Shown here one piece after another: positions 47,731-57,804 of a stretch of DNA of 64,000 bases. The translations under genes and the position numbers were made by a program. The notes below the pieces were generated by a model. That model was given only the letters and a program-made list of their open reading frames with translations. It ran no database searches and was not told the origin of the DNA. Each line of letters begins with the position of its first letter. The stretch's first letter is position 1. Location of the stretch: assembly GCF_020379485.1 (NCBI RefSeq), contig NC_063436.1, positions 29,882,423 to 29,946,422 on the forward strand, written 5' to 3'. The DNA comes from Brassica napus. Lineage: Eukaryota; Streptophyta; Magnoliopsida; Brassicales; Brassicaceae.

Positions 47731-47790
47731 TTAGTCTAGTTGTTAGTGTGCCCCTTTAAAAGGATATCCCAGCACGGATTTGAATCCCGA
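47731..47790 (+). repeat. tRNA-like module in right arm of foldback element
   Basis: TAGTCTAGTTGT fits the RNA polymerase III A box (TRGYNNARNNGG) at 11 of 12 places. GGATTTGAATCC about 44 bases on fits the B box (GGTTCGANTCC) with two mismatches. The stretch resembles tRNAs of the Glu/Asp type. Base pairing of a full cloverleaf is not evident, so it is a tRNA-derived module, not a tRNA gene. A degenerate third copy lies in the loop at 47171-47220. Confidence 0.5.
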
Positions 47791-48239
47791 AATGAACATA
47801 TTTTTAAAAAAAATACATATATCAAAACAACATCGTCTTATCTTTGTTAAAAGTTGATTAACTTTTGTTAGAGTTAATGTAGATTTAGACACGTTTTAGA
47901 AAAAATTGGATAATTTTTTTTTAAATTATAATTGAGTTGAGGTCGTTTTTGGCACTGACCATTTGTTCGGGTCTTATTTGGCACGATTGAGAGTGTTGGG
48001 GTCGAAATTGGCACTTTTCCTCGTATATCAAACAACGTCGTTTTATCTTGTTAACGGTTGACTAACTTCTGTTAGAGTCAATGTAGATTTAGGCACGTTT
48101 TAAGAAGTTCGGGTAGTTTTTTTGAATTATAATTGAGTTGAGGTCGTATTTGGCACTGATCATTTGTTCGGGTCGTATTTGGCACGACTGAAATAGTTTG
48201 GGTCGAAATTGGCACTTTTCCCGGCAGTTGGCAAAACTC

Positions 48240-48875
48240 AAAGATTGGATTTTCTTAATATCTCATATGAAAAATACGACGATAACGGCGATCATGTAAG
48301 AACTAAACGGACTAGTGGGGATAACTCACACTGAAAGCCTAATATTATAGACCAGACAGAGCTTTAATAGTTCATCAAATATCACAATAATGTCTACACA
48401 AGACTTCTCTAATGCCAATTAACAAAGTTGTTAGTCGTTTGCCTTTTGTTTGATTAACACTTTTTCTGTATATTAAATTCAATTTTATCAACTAACGTGA
48501 AAGTAAATTTGCAAACATAATATTGTCGATTCATATCTTTGGTGATGTGTAATGTTTTGTGCGTAGTTGTGTACTCTTTATTATTATTACAATTATATAT
48601 ATACTAAGAACAATTTTTGAACTTTAACAAAGTTTAAAATGAATTAAAATGATATTTGTCATATATAAATTTATAAACAAAAGGAGTTTAAAAAAAAGAA
48701 GATGACGTATGTCCTTTGTAAGTACAGATTAGGCCGGTCCCTCCTGGCCTTTTGGACATATCAAGCGATACAACTTCGTCAACTCTCACATCCTTTTTAT
48801 TCAATAATTGTATAGACTTTGTTTATATATTAATGAACTAGTTGGTCTCCTATTGAGAACTATATTCCTACCATC
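48240..48875. other. Intergenic, no gene seen
   Basis: AT-rich DNA between the foldback element and the Harbinger transposon. Confidence 0.6.
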
Positions 48876-49482
48876 TAAGAGCATGCGCATCTACTTATTT
48901 AGAAGGGGTCATGGGCTCGGTATCATATGGGCCAAAATTAAAAAAAAAGAAAAAATTGATTTAAATGAGTGATCTGGTTCATGGGAGTGAACCCGTATGA
49001 TACGGGTTCATGGCACGTGTCGACGCAAGAGTGGCCACGCGGTATCGCGTCGAAGCGGAGAAAAAAAGGGAATCGCGTGAGAGGAATCATTTTCTCTTCT
49101 CCTTTCGAAAACTAGGGTTTCTCTATCTCGGAGGCGATTTCTCGTGCGACGCCGACTGTGGGTGATTTAGTGGTTCTAATCGACGGCACACTCTCTCCCC
49201 GACGAGCTAAGGTCAGTATCGATAACTTTCACGGTTTGATTTAACGGATTTGGGCTCCAAAGGGTTGTCGGTGAATCTTAATCGATTTGGGGGTTTCGAG
49301 GGAGGGTTCAAAATTGATATGGGGGTTTAGATTTATTGTTTGAAATCTTCATGCGGGTTCGATTTAGGGTTTGTTTATGGGATTTGAAATCGATTTGGGG
49401 GTTTCTAGTTAGGGTTCTTAATCGAGTTTGTGTTTGCGATTTACCGGTGATTTTGATCTAATCATTTATGTTTCTGGTACAG

Positions 49483-50099
49483 ATGGATCCCGCAGAAGAG
49501 ATAAGAGAGACAAAAAGGCAAAAGGAGTACATCGATATGGTAGGTTTCGTGGCTGATTCCGAAAACGGTATTCCGACGAGGTGTCCCTGTGGTGGCACAA
49601 TCATTCACGAGGTTCGGGGGAAGGACGACTATGACACTCTTCCTGGGAAGCGTTTCTTCACCTGCAAAAACTACGAGGTAAGCGGTTCTTCTCATTTCAC
49701 TTATTTGTTATAATAATTTGATTTTGAAACGAGAATCTGATATGTGTTTTTGTTGTAAACAAGGCTAACGGGTTACATTATCGTCAGCCTTGGGTGATAG
49801 GTGTGGAGGAGCATATCGAACGTCTCAGTAAGCGTTTGGAGGAGGTTGAGATGGTGATCAAGTGGATGTCGGAGCTCACTAAACAAATTGAGAGACTGGA
49901 GGTAAAGCCACTAATTATTTTTTTAATAATTTTGTCATATTGTTCTTCAGATTTTATTAAGTGACTAACACAATATAATTGTTGTTTCCATGTCCAGGCA
50001 GAGGTTAAAGACCTAACTGTGCAGGTTGATAACCTCAATGGAGAGGTTTACAACCTCTCTGTGCAGGTGGCGGACTTGGAGAAGCTCTGCTTCGACTGA
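49483..50099 (+). CDS. GRF-type zinc-finger, coiled-coil protein carried by the Harbinger element
   Basis: Three exons (49483-49677, 49764-49901, 49998-50099) with GT-AG borders join in frame to 144 residues. The ATG follows at once a good acceptor (TTTCTGGTACAG), and a donor AAG/GTCAGT near 49210 suggests an upstream non-coding exon. Residues 27-75 form a GRF-type finger: RCPCGGTIIHEV, then LPGKRFFTCKNYE, then GLHYRQPW across the first splice. From about residue 78 a coiled coil begins (EEHIERLSKRLEEVEMVIKW), continuing in heptads to the C-terminal LEKLCFD. GRF fingers bind nucleic acid, mostly single-stranded DNA, in nucleases and topoisomerases; small plant copies like this are uncharacterised. 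It lies between the transposon's left end and ORF1 on the same strand. It is a captured host gene or a regular third gene of this lineage. Confidence 0.82.
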
Positions 50100-50112
50100 A
50101 AAAGAAAAGGTA

Positions 50113-50262
50113 ACACTTAACTACACTGCTTAACTACACTGGTAGCTAGGTAGACGTATTGAATGGTCGAGTTTAAAAAAATTAACTACATTGGTAGCTA
50201 GGTAGACGTATTAGAGTACAATTGCCGGTTAGGTTGGTTGCGTAATGAATGGTCGACTTTAA
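50113..50262 (+). repeat. Imperfect tandem duplication between GRF gene and ORF1
   Basis: The phrase TGGTAGCTAGGTAGACGTAT occurs twice (about 50140 and 50190), with partly repeated flanks (GAATGGTCGA near 50161 and 50248). Confidence 0.8.
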
Positions 50263-50459
50263 AAAAATGATTTGATGTTTATTGAATGCTATCTGTGTAG
50301 TACTTGTTGTGTAATTAACTATAATCAATGTTAGGTGGTTAGGGTATGTTTAATTTGCTTGTCCTTTGAAACACAATACTACTTTAAAAACATAAGCATT
50401 CCACGCAATCCACATCTGAAAACACAAACCAAATTTTAAAAACTTTAATCGAAAACCAA

Positions 50460-51224
50460 ATGGATCCTTTTTCCCTTAACTCTCCCGGTTTTGTTAACCT
50501 CCTCACTTCCCAGAGTAGTCAGCCAATAGATTTAGGGTGTTCAGAGGTTCCTAAACCTGCTGAAAGGCGAAAGTGGACAACGAAAGAAGATGTGGTGCTG
50601 ATCAGTGCTTGGCTCAACACCAGCAAGGATCCAATCGTGAGCAATGAGCAAAAGGTAGGAGCTTTTTGGAAGCGAATAGAGGAGTACGTAAATGCTAGCC
50701 CTCTGCTTGCTGGCTCCGTTCCTAGGGAGTGGAGTCAATGTAAGCAGAGGTGGGGAAGGGTGAATGAGCAGGTGTGCAAGTTTGTGGGAAGTCATGAAGC
50801 CGCTTTGAAGGAGCAGGCTAGCGGAAAAAACGAGAATGATGTCATGAAGGCTGCTCATGACATCTTCTTTAATGACTACCATTCGCGGTTCATACTGGAA
50901 CATTGTTGGAGAGAGCTTAGGTTTGATCAAAAATGGAGATCACAGTCTGTGTCCAGAGAGGGTGCAAAGGAGAAAAGGAAGGAACCGGCGGAGGAGGTGG
51001 CTGCGGAGGAAGATGTTAGGCCACCTGGTATTAAGGCTAGCAAAGCATCCAAACGAAAGAAGCACGGGAATGAAGCAGCGTTTGATCAGATTGAGAGCAT
51101 ATTTGCCGCGAAAAATTACATATCCAAACAGAAAATCCTAGACCGTCTGCTAGCAAAAAATGAAGATAAACTTTCGGCTCAAGAAGTGTGTCTAAAAAAT
51201 AAACTAATCTCTGAAATGCTTTGA
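50460..51224 (+). CDS. Harbinger ORF1: SANT/Myb-trihelix-like DNA-binding protein
   Basis: A single open frame of 254 residues. It starts MDPFSLNSPGFVNLL, the usual opening of this family. The SANT/trihelix domain spans about residues 36-125: RRKWTTKEDVVLISAWLN, TSKDPIVSNEQKVGAFWKRI, then REWSQCKQRWGRVNEQV. A basic segment follows (GAKEKRKEPAEE, KASKASKRKKHG), likely a nuclear signal, then a C-terminal helical region. In PIF/Harbinger elements this protein enters the nucleus with the transposase and helps it bind the element ends. It lies 360 bp after the GRF gene and 1.15 kb before the transposase gene. No break is seen. The start of a related gene survives in the deletion derivative at 20944. 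Confidence 0.9.
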   Translation: MDPFSLNSPGFVNLLTSQSSQPIDLGCSEVPKPAERRKWTTKEDVVLISAWLNTSKDPIVSNEQKVGAFWKRIEEYVNASPLLAGSVPREWSQCKQRWGRVNEQVCKFVGSHEAALKEQASGKNENDVMKAAHDIFFNDYHSRFILEHCWRELRFDQKWRSQSVSREGAKEKRKEPAEEVAAEEDVRPPGIKASKASKRKKHGNEAAFDQIESIFAAKNYISKQKILDRLLAKNEDKLSAQEVCLKNKLISEML

Positions 51225-51593
51225 TTTGGTGAGAAACGACTTTGTTAATTAATTTTTGAGTAGGTTATTGGTTAATGTGAACTTCTGTTGCTTAGTATAT
51301 TGATTATGATAAATCTCCACCAAATGCTAACATTATGAATTGCTTTGTAGGTCACGGGTTGCAGGTGAATGCGTGTGGAGGTGGATGCTTGTAAGATAGT
51401 CTCGGTAATGTCAGGTCACGGGTTGATGCTTGTAGGTGTAGGTTTGATTCACGGGAGAGTGTAGTATTTTGTCTCATTCTACACTTGTTTTAGATTCATC
51501 GGATTTTAAGGGTATATGTACCCACATTTTCTCTTTTGTAACTCACGGATGTATGTACCCGTGAAACTTGAATATTTTGTATGTTAAAAACTT

Positions 51594-51770
51594 GTCTCTC
51601 TATATATATGAACTCTAGTTCAGTTAAAGTTCTGCATCAAAACTTCTCTCTCTATATATATGAACTCTAGTTCAGTTAAAGTTCTGCACCACTGCCTTGT
51701 ATTCATCACAACCACGATCACCACTACCCATTCACCACTGCCTTCTATTCATCACAACCACGATCACCAC
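51594..51770 (+). repeat. Two adjacent short tandem duplications
   Basis: A unit of about 51 bp containing TGAACTCTAGTTCAGTTAAA is repeated once. It is followed by a unit of about 44 bp with TTCATCACAACCACGATCAC, also repeated. Both lie between ORF1 and the transposase gene. Confidence 0.85.
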
Positions 51771-52371
51771 TAACCACGATTCTGCCAACTTCTACTTGTC
51801 ATCAAACATTGAGGTTAGGTCTGAATCCTTCTTAAACGCATATAGTAACTGAAAATAATATAATTCTTGGTTTATAGCTAGTCTTTAATCCACATATCTA
51901 ATAATATAATTCATTTTAGTATACATTACATTATCTAGTTAGCTTGAATTCCATGAACAAAAGGCATGTGAGAGTATCAAGAATATATACTTAAGAAAAA
52001 CGAAAACAGTTTATCCTAATCAAGGGAAATGAAATTTATCCTAATCTTGTACTTATATGCCAAGAATATATAAGCTTGTATACATTACATTATCTAGTTG
52101 ATGTAAACGTGAAATGACATTTATCCTAATCAAGGGACAAAATTGGTCTTTTAAATTTATAAAACCCTAAATAAAGAAAATATAATTGTTCTTTTAAATT
52201 GTAAAACCGTAATGAAGAAAAAAAAATTGTTAATATTTAATATTTAAAACTATAATCAAGGGAAAAAAATGGTCTTTTAAATTTATAAAACCGTAATCAA
52301 GAAAATAAAATTGTTAATATACCCCCTTTTGCCTTATGTAGTAAGGAAAAGATCATCAAATTTCATCAACA

Positions 52372-53643
52372 ATGTCTTCCTCATCATCAAGCGATGAAGC
52401 AGATAAAGCTTTTGATGAAATGGTCGACGAAGTGGTTGATAATTTCATAGACACAATAGTTGACGGTCAAACCAACAAACCGAAGAGACGAGCTTATATC
52501 GAAAGAGACCGAGAACAAGGACACAATCAACTATGGAAAGACTATTTCATGGAAAATCTTACATACCCACCTGAAATGTTTAGGCGGCGTTTCCGAATGA
52601 ACAAGCCATTGTTCCTTCGCATTGTCGATCGCCTAAGTAGTGAAGTTCCCTACTTTCAGCAAAGGAGAGATGCTGCCGGAAGGTACGGGCTATCTCCACT
52701 TCAAAAATGTACGGCAGCTATACGTATGCTCGCATATGGTCAATCGGGAGACAGAAATGACGAATATCTCCGACTTGGTGATAGTACATCACGTTTATGT
52801 TTGGACAATTTCACTGATGCGATAATACAATTGTTTGGATATGAGTATCTACGAAGCCCTACACCAGAAGATCTTCAACGATTACTAGATGTTGGAGAGG
52901 TCCGCGGGTTTCCAGGGATGATAGGCAGCATAGACTGTATGCATTGGGAGTGGAAAAACTGTCCAACGGCTTGGAAAGGTCAGTTCACACGGGGTTCAGG
53001 AAAGCCGACAATTGTCTTAGAAGCCGTGGCATCACAAGATCTTAGGATATGGCACGCATTTTTCGGCTTACCAGGTACACTCAACGATATCAATGTTCTC
53101 GATCGGTCACCGGTTTTTGATGACATCTTACATGGTCGAGCACCTAAAGTTAAGTTCAAGGTCAACAACCACACTTATCGTATGGCCTACTATCTTACTG
53201 ACGGAATTTATCCAAACTGGTCAACATTTATCCAATCCATCCCACTTCCTCAAGGTCCTAAAGCCGAGAAATTTGCACAAAAGCAAGAATCCGCCAGAAA
53301 AGATGTCGAACGGGCTTTTGGAGTATTGCAGTCGAGGTTTGCAATTGTTAAAAACTCAGCTCTACAATGGGACAAGGAAAAGATAGGAAAGATAATGAGA
53401 ACTTGTGTCATATTGCACAATATGATTGTAGAGAACGAACGACACGGATACGCTCAAATAAATACTTCTGAGTTCGAATCAGGAGAGTCAAACAGAAGTT
53501 CAAAGGTGACAACCAGAGAAAGTATTCATGCCGGTGATATGTTAGCCATGCGCAGAGAAGTCCGAGATCAAGAGAAGCATGCTCGTTTGAAAGCTGATTT
53601 AATGGAAAATATTTGGCAAAAGTTTGGTGATGAAGATGAATAA
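52372..53643 (+). CDS. Harbinger DDE transposase (plant transposon protein / DDE_Tnp_4)
   Basis: A single open frame of 423 residues, full length for the family. The N-terminus is acidic. A helix-turn-helix-like segment lies near residues 107-140 (SPLQKCTAAIRMLAYG, DEYLRLGDST). The catalytic triad reads GSIDCMHW (Asp188), YYLTDGIYPNW (Asp277) and RKDVERAFGVLQ (Glu313); TLNDINVLD around residue 239 is also conserved. The C-terminus ends LMENIWQKFGDEDE. It excises the element and inserts it at TWA targets. Together with ORF1 and intact ends, this suggests an autonomous element. No stop or frameshift is seen. Confidence 0.94.
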   Translation: MSSSSSSDEADKAFDEMVDEVVDNFIDTIVDGQTNKPKRRAYIERDREQGHNQLWKDYFMENLTYPPEMFRRRFRMNKPLFLRIVDRLSSEVPYFQQRRDAAGRYGLSPLQKCTAAIRMLAYGQSGDRNDEYLRLGDSTSRLCLDNFTDAIIQLFGYEYLRSPTPEDLQRLLDVGEVRGFPGMIGSIDCMHWEWKNCPTAWKGQFTRGSGKPTIVLEAVASQDLRIWHAFFGLPGTLNDINVLDRSPVFDDILHGRAPKVKFKVNNHTYRMAYYLTDGIYPNWSTFIQSIPLPQGPKAEKFAQKQESARKDVERAFGVLQSRFAIVKNSALQWDKEKIGKIMRTCVILHNMIVENERHGYAQINTSEFESGESNRSSKVTTRESIHAGDMLAMRREVRDQEKHARLKADLMENIWQKFGDEDE

Positions 53644-55234
53644 ACTTTGTTTGTTTTTCTATTTCTCAATTTATGTAATCTAATCTTTTAATGTATTGAA
53701 TAAATAGTTTTCAAAAATTTAATAATATTTTAAATATTTTATTCTTGTTTTCTGGATAATTTGAATATTAAAAAAAAAAATATTATTATTTTATTGTTAT
53801 GAACTCATACTTCAGGTTCACCAATGCAGAAAAAAAACAATTACAGGTTCATAACTATTCATGGACCCACAAAAAAATATTAAAATAAATTTGTGAACCC
53901 CAAAGAGGGGTTCACCAATGCTCATGCTCTAACGTATGTACAGCAATTTTCAAAAGCAAACTTATTACTGAAGTAAAAAGGATGATGATATATTTGCTAC
54001 ATTTTCCTTGATCCAAACTGTAAAATGGCCTACCTTTATATATAACTAGTGGTATTCCGGCGCTACGCGCCGGATTTGTATATTTTATTTTTTGATGAAT
54101 TTGAATCAATTTTATGATTTTAGTAAATAAAATATTTTCAAATAAATGAAGATGCACATATGTTGAAAGAGAATGATAGAGTAGTTGTTAAGGATGAATG
54201 TGATATGAATTTTGGATTGACAGATGCATTCTTTACCGATGCGTGATAGAGAGTAGTTGTTAAGGAACGATCGTTTCACTCTAATCATTGGTTACTTATT
54301 CTTCGCTATTATGTTCTTGTTTCATCGGGTGTCTTCTTCACCATTGCTGGAGGAGGAGCTTTAACTTGATGGAAACTCTTTTTTTAACTTTTAATGAGTA
54401 ATGGTACGTGCGAGAGTGAGAGAAGTGTAGGGGCATGCTTACGTTACGAATAGCAGTGAGTTTTGGGTATCCGAGTGTTTTTAACGTGGAGGCCTACTCC
54501 CTAGTTCGTTTGGCTTTCATTTGATGTGACCATCCTGAAACTGTTATTATACCACCATGTATGTACTTTTTATCAAACAGTGTAGTTAGTGCGGAACTTA
54601 TTGTACAACTGAGTTTTGAATATCATTGTTTTTGTCGTTGCTTACGATACTATTAATATTTTGGTCTAACACCGTGGGGTTTAGTGGTTGCGATTTGGTT
54701 TATGTTAATAAAAAAATATTTACAGGCTGTTGGATAGCGGCTCTTTAGTTAAATATTTATGATTAATGTAATATTTTGTTGATGATACTTACTTTAACAC
54801 TTAAACTAACAAATTCCACACCTTAAAAAAAAATATTTTTTCTTGGTTTCAAACCTTGTGGTCTCTTTTTCTCTTTGTTTTATTTGTATATTTAGTTTCT
54901 AAACTCTATAGTCTGTATAATAAAACTATCAAAATAAGAACAATAAGATGAAAGAATAGCAAATGAAAATAATGTAAATTTTAAATTTTAATTTTAAAAA
55001 AAAATTCTTGAGCTAATCTCAGATATGATAAGCACTAATTTTATTCCATTCAGAAACATTTTAAAAGTAAATATGCATAGACTACTTGTTGGGTAAGTCA
55101 ATTTTAAACAAACAAATTCATCTTTTAAAACAGGACAATGCATTCAAGTATGACTTATTAATGTCGAAAATGAAATTTAAGAAAAACTTGATAGTAGAGA
55201 TACGTCTGAAGTAGACAACAATGACATGTACACG

Positions 55235-56435
55235 TCAGCTCGCAAGTTTAACAATGCATGCCCAACGTCCATCTTCATCAGCTTGAGACTCCTCAGAAGT
55301 TGGGTCAGTCACAACCGGGAGATCACTCAATTGTGGAACCTCTCCACGATGGCCTACAACAATGCCATTGTTACGCACTTATGGGCTATTAACAGGAACA
55401 CCAATCTGTCCACCTGCTGCGAGACATTTTTCACAACTCCTCTCATCACAGATTGTCATCAACACCATGTGGAGGTGTTAGTGAATAGAGCAATTAGAAA
55501 TGTAATAGAGTAAGATAGCTTTTAAAGTGAGACAGCAAACCTAGACAGTAAAATTAGGAGAGGGGGGGGGGGGGGGGGGGGGAGGGGGGGAGGGACGTTG
55601 GTTACGACTTACGATCAAATATGCGAGCTATGGTGAAAGACTGATGCTTTGATGTGAATTTTTAATGTGAAAGCTTAAGCTGGAATGTAATGGTCCTCCC
55701 CACAATATCTATGAAGCATTGTGGAAGGGGCTAGTTATGTGGGTCTGCCCTCCTAGGCTCTCAGGACTTTATATGATGAAAGACATTACAGAGGAGGAGG
55801 TTTTAAATTAAGAAACAATAACTCAACACTTACGGTATCAGCTATGTTACCATGGACGCTGAAACTGCTGCAGCAAGACCACTGGTCAACTTGTTCAGGT
55901 TTCAGCTATGTTATCATGGATGCTGCTACAGCAGGACCACTGGTCAACTTTTTCATCTCACCATCAAAAGCTACGAACATGGCAGTGTCAGATACATCAG
56001 TAACTAACATCTCTACCCGGTACCTAGAAGTGGAAATCAGAGACCATTTGTTAGATGTGAAGGTAATGAGAGTTGTATTGGAACAATTTGCAAGAGAATA
56101 TGTAAATAGTGCAGCTCCGCTTACCTTGCAACTCCAACCGCATTTTCATCATGGCAGGGCGCACACGTGCAGGATGAGAACTTGGAGCAGGAGACACAGC
56201 ACCATCCATTTGCTGTTTCAATACTGCCAACATCCCTAGTACATAGGAACTCGACAGTCTATATTTGTTTAAGTTAGATAAAGGCATATTTAATACAACA
56301 TGAGCATGTTGTTAAGATAGAGTCTAACCTTGGGTGGTGAACTAAGGTCATGAAAATTCAACTCAGATAGTGTCTTTGAGTCAATCTTCTTCATGCCGTC
56401 ATAATTGAGAGTAGCTGAGGAGGAACTGTCATCGC
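55235..56435 (-). pseudogene. Fragments of an RPA1-like OB-fold protein gene
   Basis: Minus-strand pieces, split by presumed introns, read GMLAVLKQQMDGAVSPAP with PAMMKMRLELQG (about 56240-56125), YRVEMLVTDVSDTAMFVAFD followed by GEMKKLTSG (about 56035-55945), SCEKCLAAGGQIGVP (about 55440) and TTQLSDLPVVTDPTSEESQA (about 55330). The YRVE-L-V-D...FVAFD pattern is that of the RPA70 C-terminal OB fold found in plant RPA1-like proteins, which bind single-stranded DNA. Stops, a local duplication (about 55840-55950) and lost zinc-ribbon parts mean it is not functional as read. The upstream piece LNYDGMKKIDSKTLSE (about 56400) is not placed. Confidence 0.5.
55562..55593 (+). repeat. Poly-G tract
   Basis: Twenty-one consecutive G, then A, seven G, A and three G. 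It can form G-quadruplexes on the plus strand. It lies within the RPA-like fragment, outside readable exons. Confidence 0.9.
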
Positions 56436-56489
56436 ATACCAAACATCAATCCACGTCACAACATATAATCATTTACCAGCACAAACATA

Positions 56490-57090
56490 TCAACCGTAAC
56501 TTACCAAGTCCAGTGTGTATTCACAATCCGAGGCATGCAGAAAGAACCTGTTGACACCAGCAGCACTCTGGAACCCATTTTGCGCTCCTTTGGGAAACCC
56601 AGAAGTGGGAGCTCTCCTCGAGGAAAGCCCCAACTGATCCAAAACCTGATCCTTAGACACTTCTTTATTCCCTTTAAAGACAAAAACTTTAGACATCTCC
56701 GAGAATCCCAACTCATGAACATGAGCCTGCGTCCCAAAAGACAAACCCCACCAAAACATTCTCCGGAAGCAACCCAATCGCCTGCTTAAGTGCAGATTTA
56801 GCGAACCCCAACTCCTCCTCGATCATACACGTATCGAGAACAAACACGAACACAGGAGGAGGCGTCTTGGCCGACAGTGGAAGGAAGCGCATATTCAACG
56901 GTGGTGTACAGAGGGCAAAGCTCGCCGGGGAGATTGGTCTCGGAGATCATGTGGTAGTGAGGAGGGAAAGGGTTCCGCTGGAAGCAGAAAGGGCAGATCC
57001 AGATCTTGGCGGCGAAATCGACGCGAGCAAAGGCGTTGAGGACAGAGACGCAGGTTCGGCATTTGAGGGGAGCGTAAGGGAGGCATTTTG
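56490..57090 (-). pseudogene. SEC23: SEC23 gene fragment captured by the Helitron
   Basis: The minus strand encodes part of the COPII coat GTPase-activating protein SEC23. It has the zinc finger [18 protein letters not shown] and [18 protein letters not shown], then [20 protein letters not shown]. After a frameshift near 56880 comes the trunk domain [20 protein letters not shown] with [12 protein letters not shown]. After another shift near 56745 come [20 protein letters not shown] and [16 protein letters not shown]. This covers roughly residues 50-270 of the about 760-residue protein. The protein start is missing, so capture began inside the gene. SEC23 normally acts at ER exit sites; this piece is not functional. 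It is in the same orientation as the Helitron. Confidence 0.9.
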
Positions 57091-57244
57091 GGCTTAATGG
57101 GCTGTTTAAATTGTTAAGAAAAAACCCAAAATAAAACCAATTTCGAGGGTGACATGTAAAATGAAATGTTTTGATTGGAGGATTATTTTTGCTGACGTGG
57201 ACAGGCTAGAAGTGGAGATTATCTCCCTTTTAGTATAGTATAGA

Positions 57245-57804
57245 TTTATTTTATTTATCATATATAGTTCTATAATCATTTTAGCTATAAGGCATCAAGA
57301 CTAACAATTTTGTGAGATGTAAAGTCAACATAAAATTTTTGTTGTTGTTTTGTTTTCATAGACTACCCCGCTACTCAATTAGAGAGGCACATGATGTGTC
57401 ATCTTGTAGGATTCCAACCTTTGATTAATTGGATTCCCAATTTAATATTTTAGTCAAACGTTATTAAAAAATATTTTCATTTTTCTCTTTATGTTAGAAA
57501 TTTATGCCGTCCGTACAAAGAGAGATGTAGTGAGAGAACGAATGTCATACATGTTGGCATCGTCATCCTAAAGCCATGCATTGCAACATTCTCTTTTTTT
57601 TTTTGGTAAAAAAAAACATCTCTCATTCTCTTTGTTTTATGTTTTGGTGATTTTTAAGTTATCCTGATTTCATGACCTACAACTTGGGTGAACTAGAATC
57701 TCTGGACATATGGCGCCACTAGCAAATACAGAGGACAAGTTTACGAGCAAGAATGTTGCTTAATTTAAGGCAAAGGCAAGAAATATTTGGATGAAGGTTT
57801 GTGT
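57245..57804. other. Intergenic between Helitron and CACTA copy B
   Basis: About 560 bp, AT-rich, no gene seen. Confidence 0.6.

Larger units (their letters stand above)
46169..48222. mobile_element. Foldback (long-TIR) element, MULE-like, 2.05 kb
   Basis: The whole element is one inverted repeat. The left arm starts GGGAAAAGTGTCAATTTC and the right arm ends with the inverse of GGGAAAAGTGCCAATTTC. The arms match almost base for base to a short loop near 47170-47225, so each is about 1 kb. The outer parts of each arm hold two tandem copies of a roughly 200-bp unit (46169 and about 46373). A 10-bp direct repeat, GGCAGTTGGC, flanks it (46159-46168 and 48223-48232). Target duplications of 9-10 bp and long terminal inverted repeats fit Mutator-like elements. 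There is no transposase. Confidence 0.85.
48879..53929 (+). mobile_element. PIF/Harbinger transposon, 5.05 kb, apparently complete, three genes
   Basis: Terminal inverted repeats are GAGCATGCGCATCTAC and the inverse of GAGCATGAGCATTGGT. The 3-bp target duplication TAA flanks both ends (48876-48878, 53930-53932), the superfamily rule. On the plus strand it carries a GRF zinc-finger gene (49483-50099), the SANT/Myb-like ORF1 (50460-51224) and the DDE transposase (52372-53643), all intact. PIF/Harbinger elements need both ORF1 and transposase to move. Short tandem duplications lie in the non-coding parts (50113-50262, 51594-51770). Confidence 0.92.
54046..57244 (-). mobile_element. Helitron, 3.2 kb, carrying gene fragments
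   Basis: On the minus strand it begins TCTATACTATACTAAAAGGG at 57244 after an A and ends CTAG at 54049-54046 before a T. A strong hairpin (CCGGCGC/GCGCCGG, loop TAC, 54057-54073) lies just before the end. Inside, in order along the minus strand, are a SEC23 fragment, RPA-like fragments, a long G tract and AT-rich filler. There is no Rep/helicase gene. Confidence 0.88.

Noticed and set aside
47731..47790. A functional tRNA gene in the foldback arm.
   Set aside because: The boxes are imperfect and the acceptor and anticodon stems do not pair convincingly.
46169..48222. The large palindrome as an assembly artefact (collapsed or mirrored contig).
   Set aside because: Exact 10-bp flanking repeats and a distinct central loop argue for a real inserted element, though long-read support would be good.
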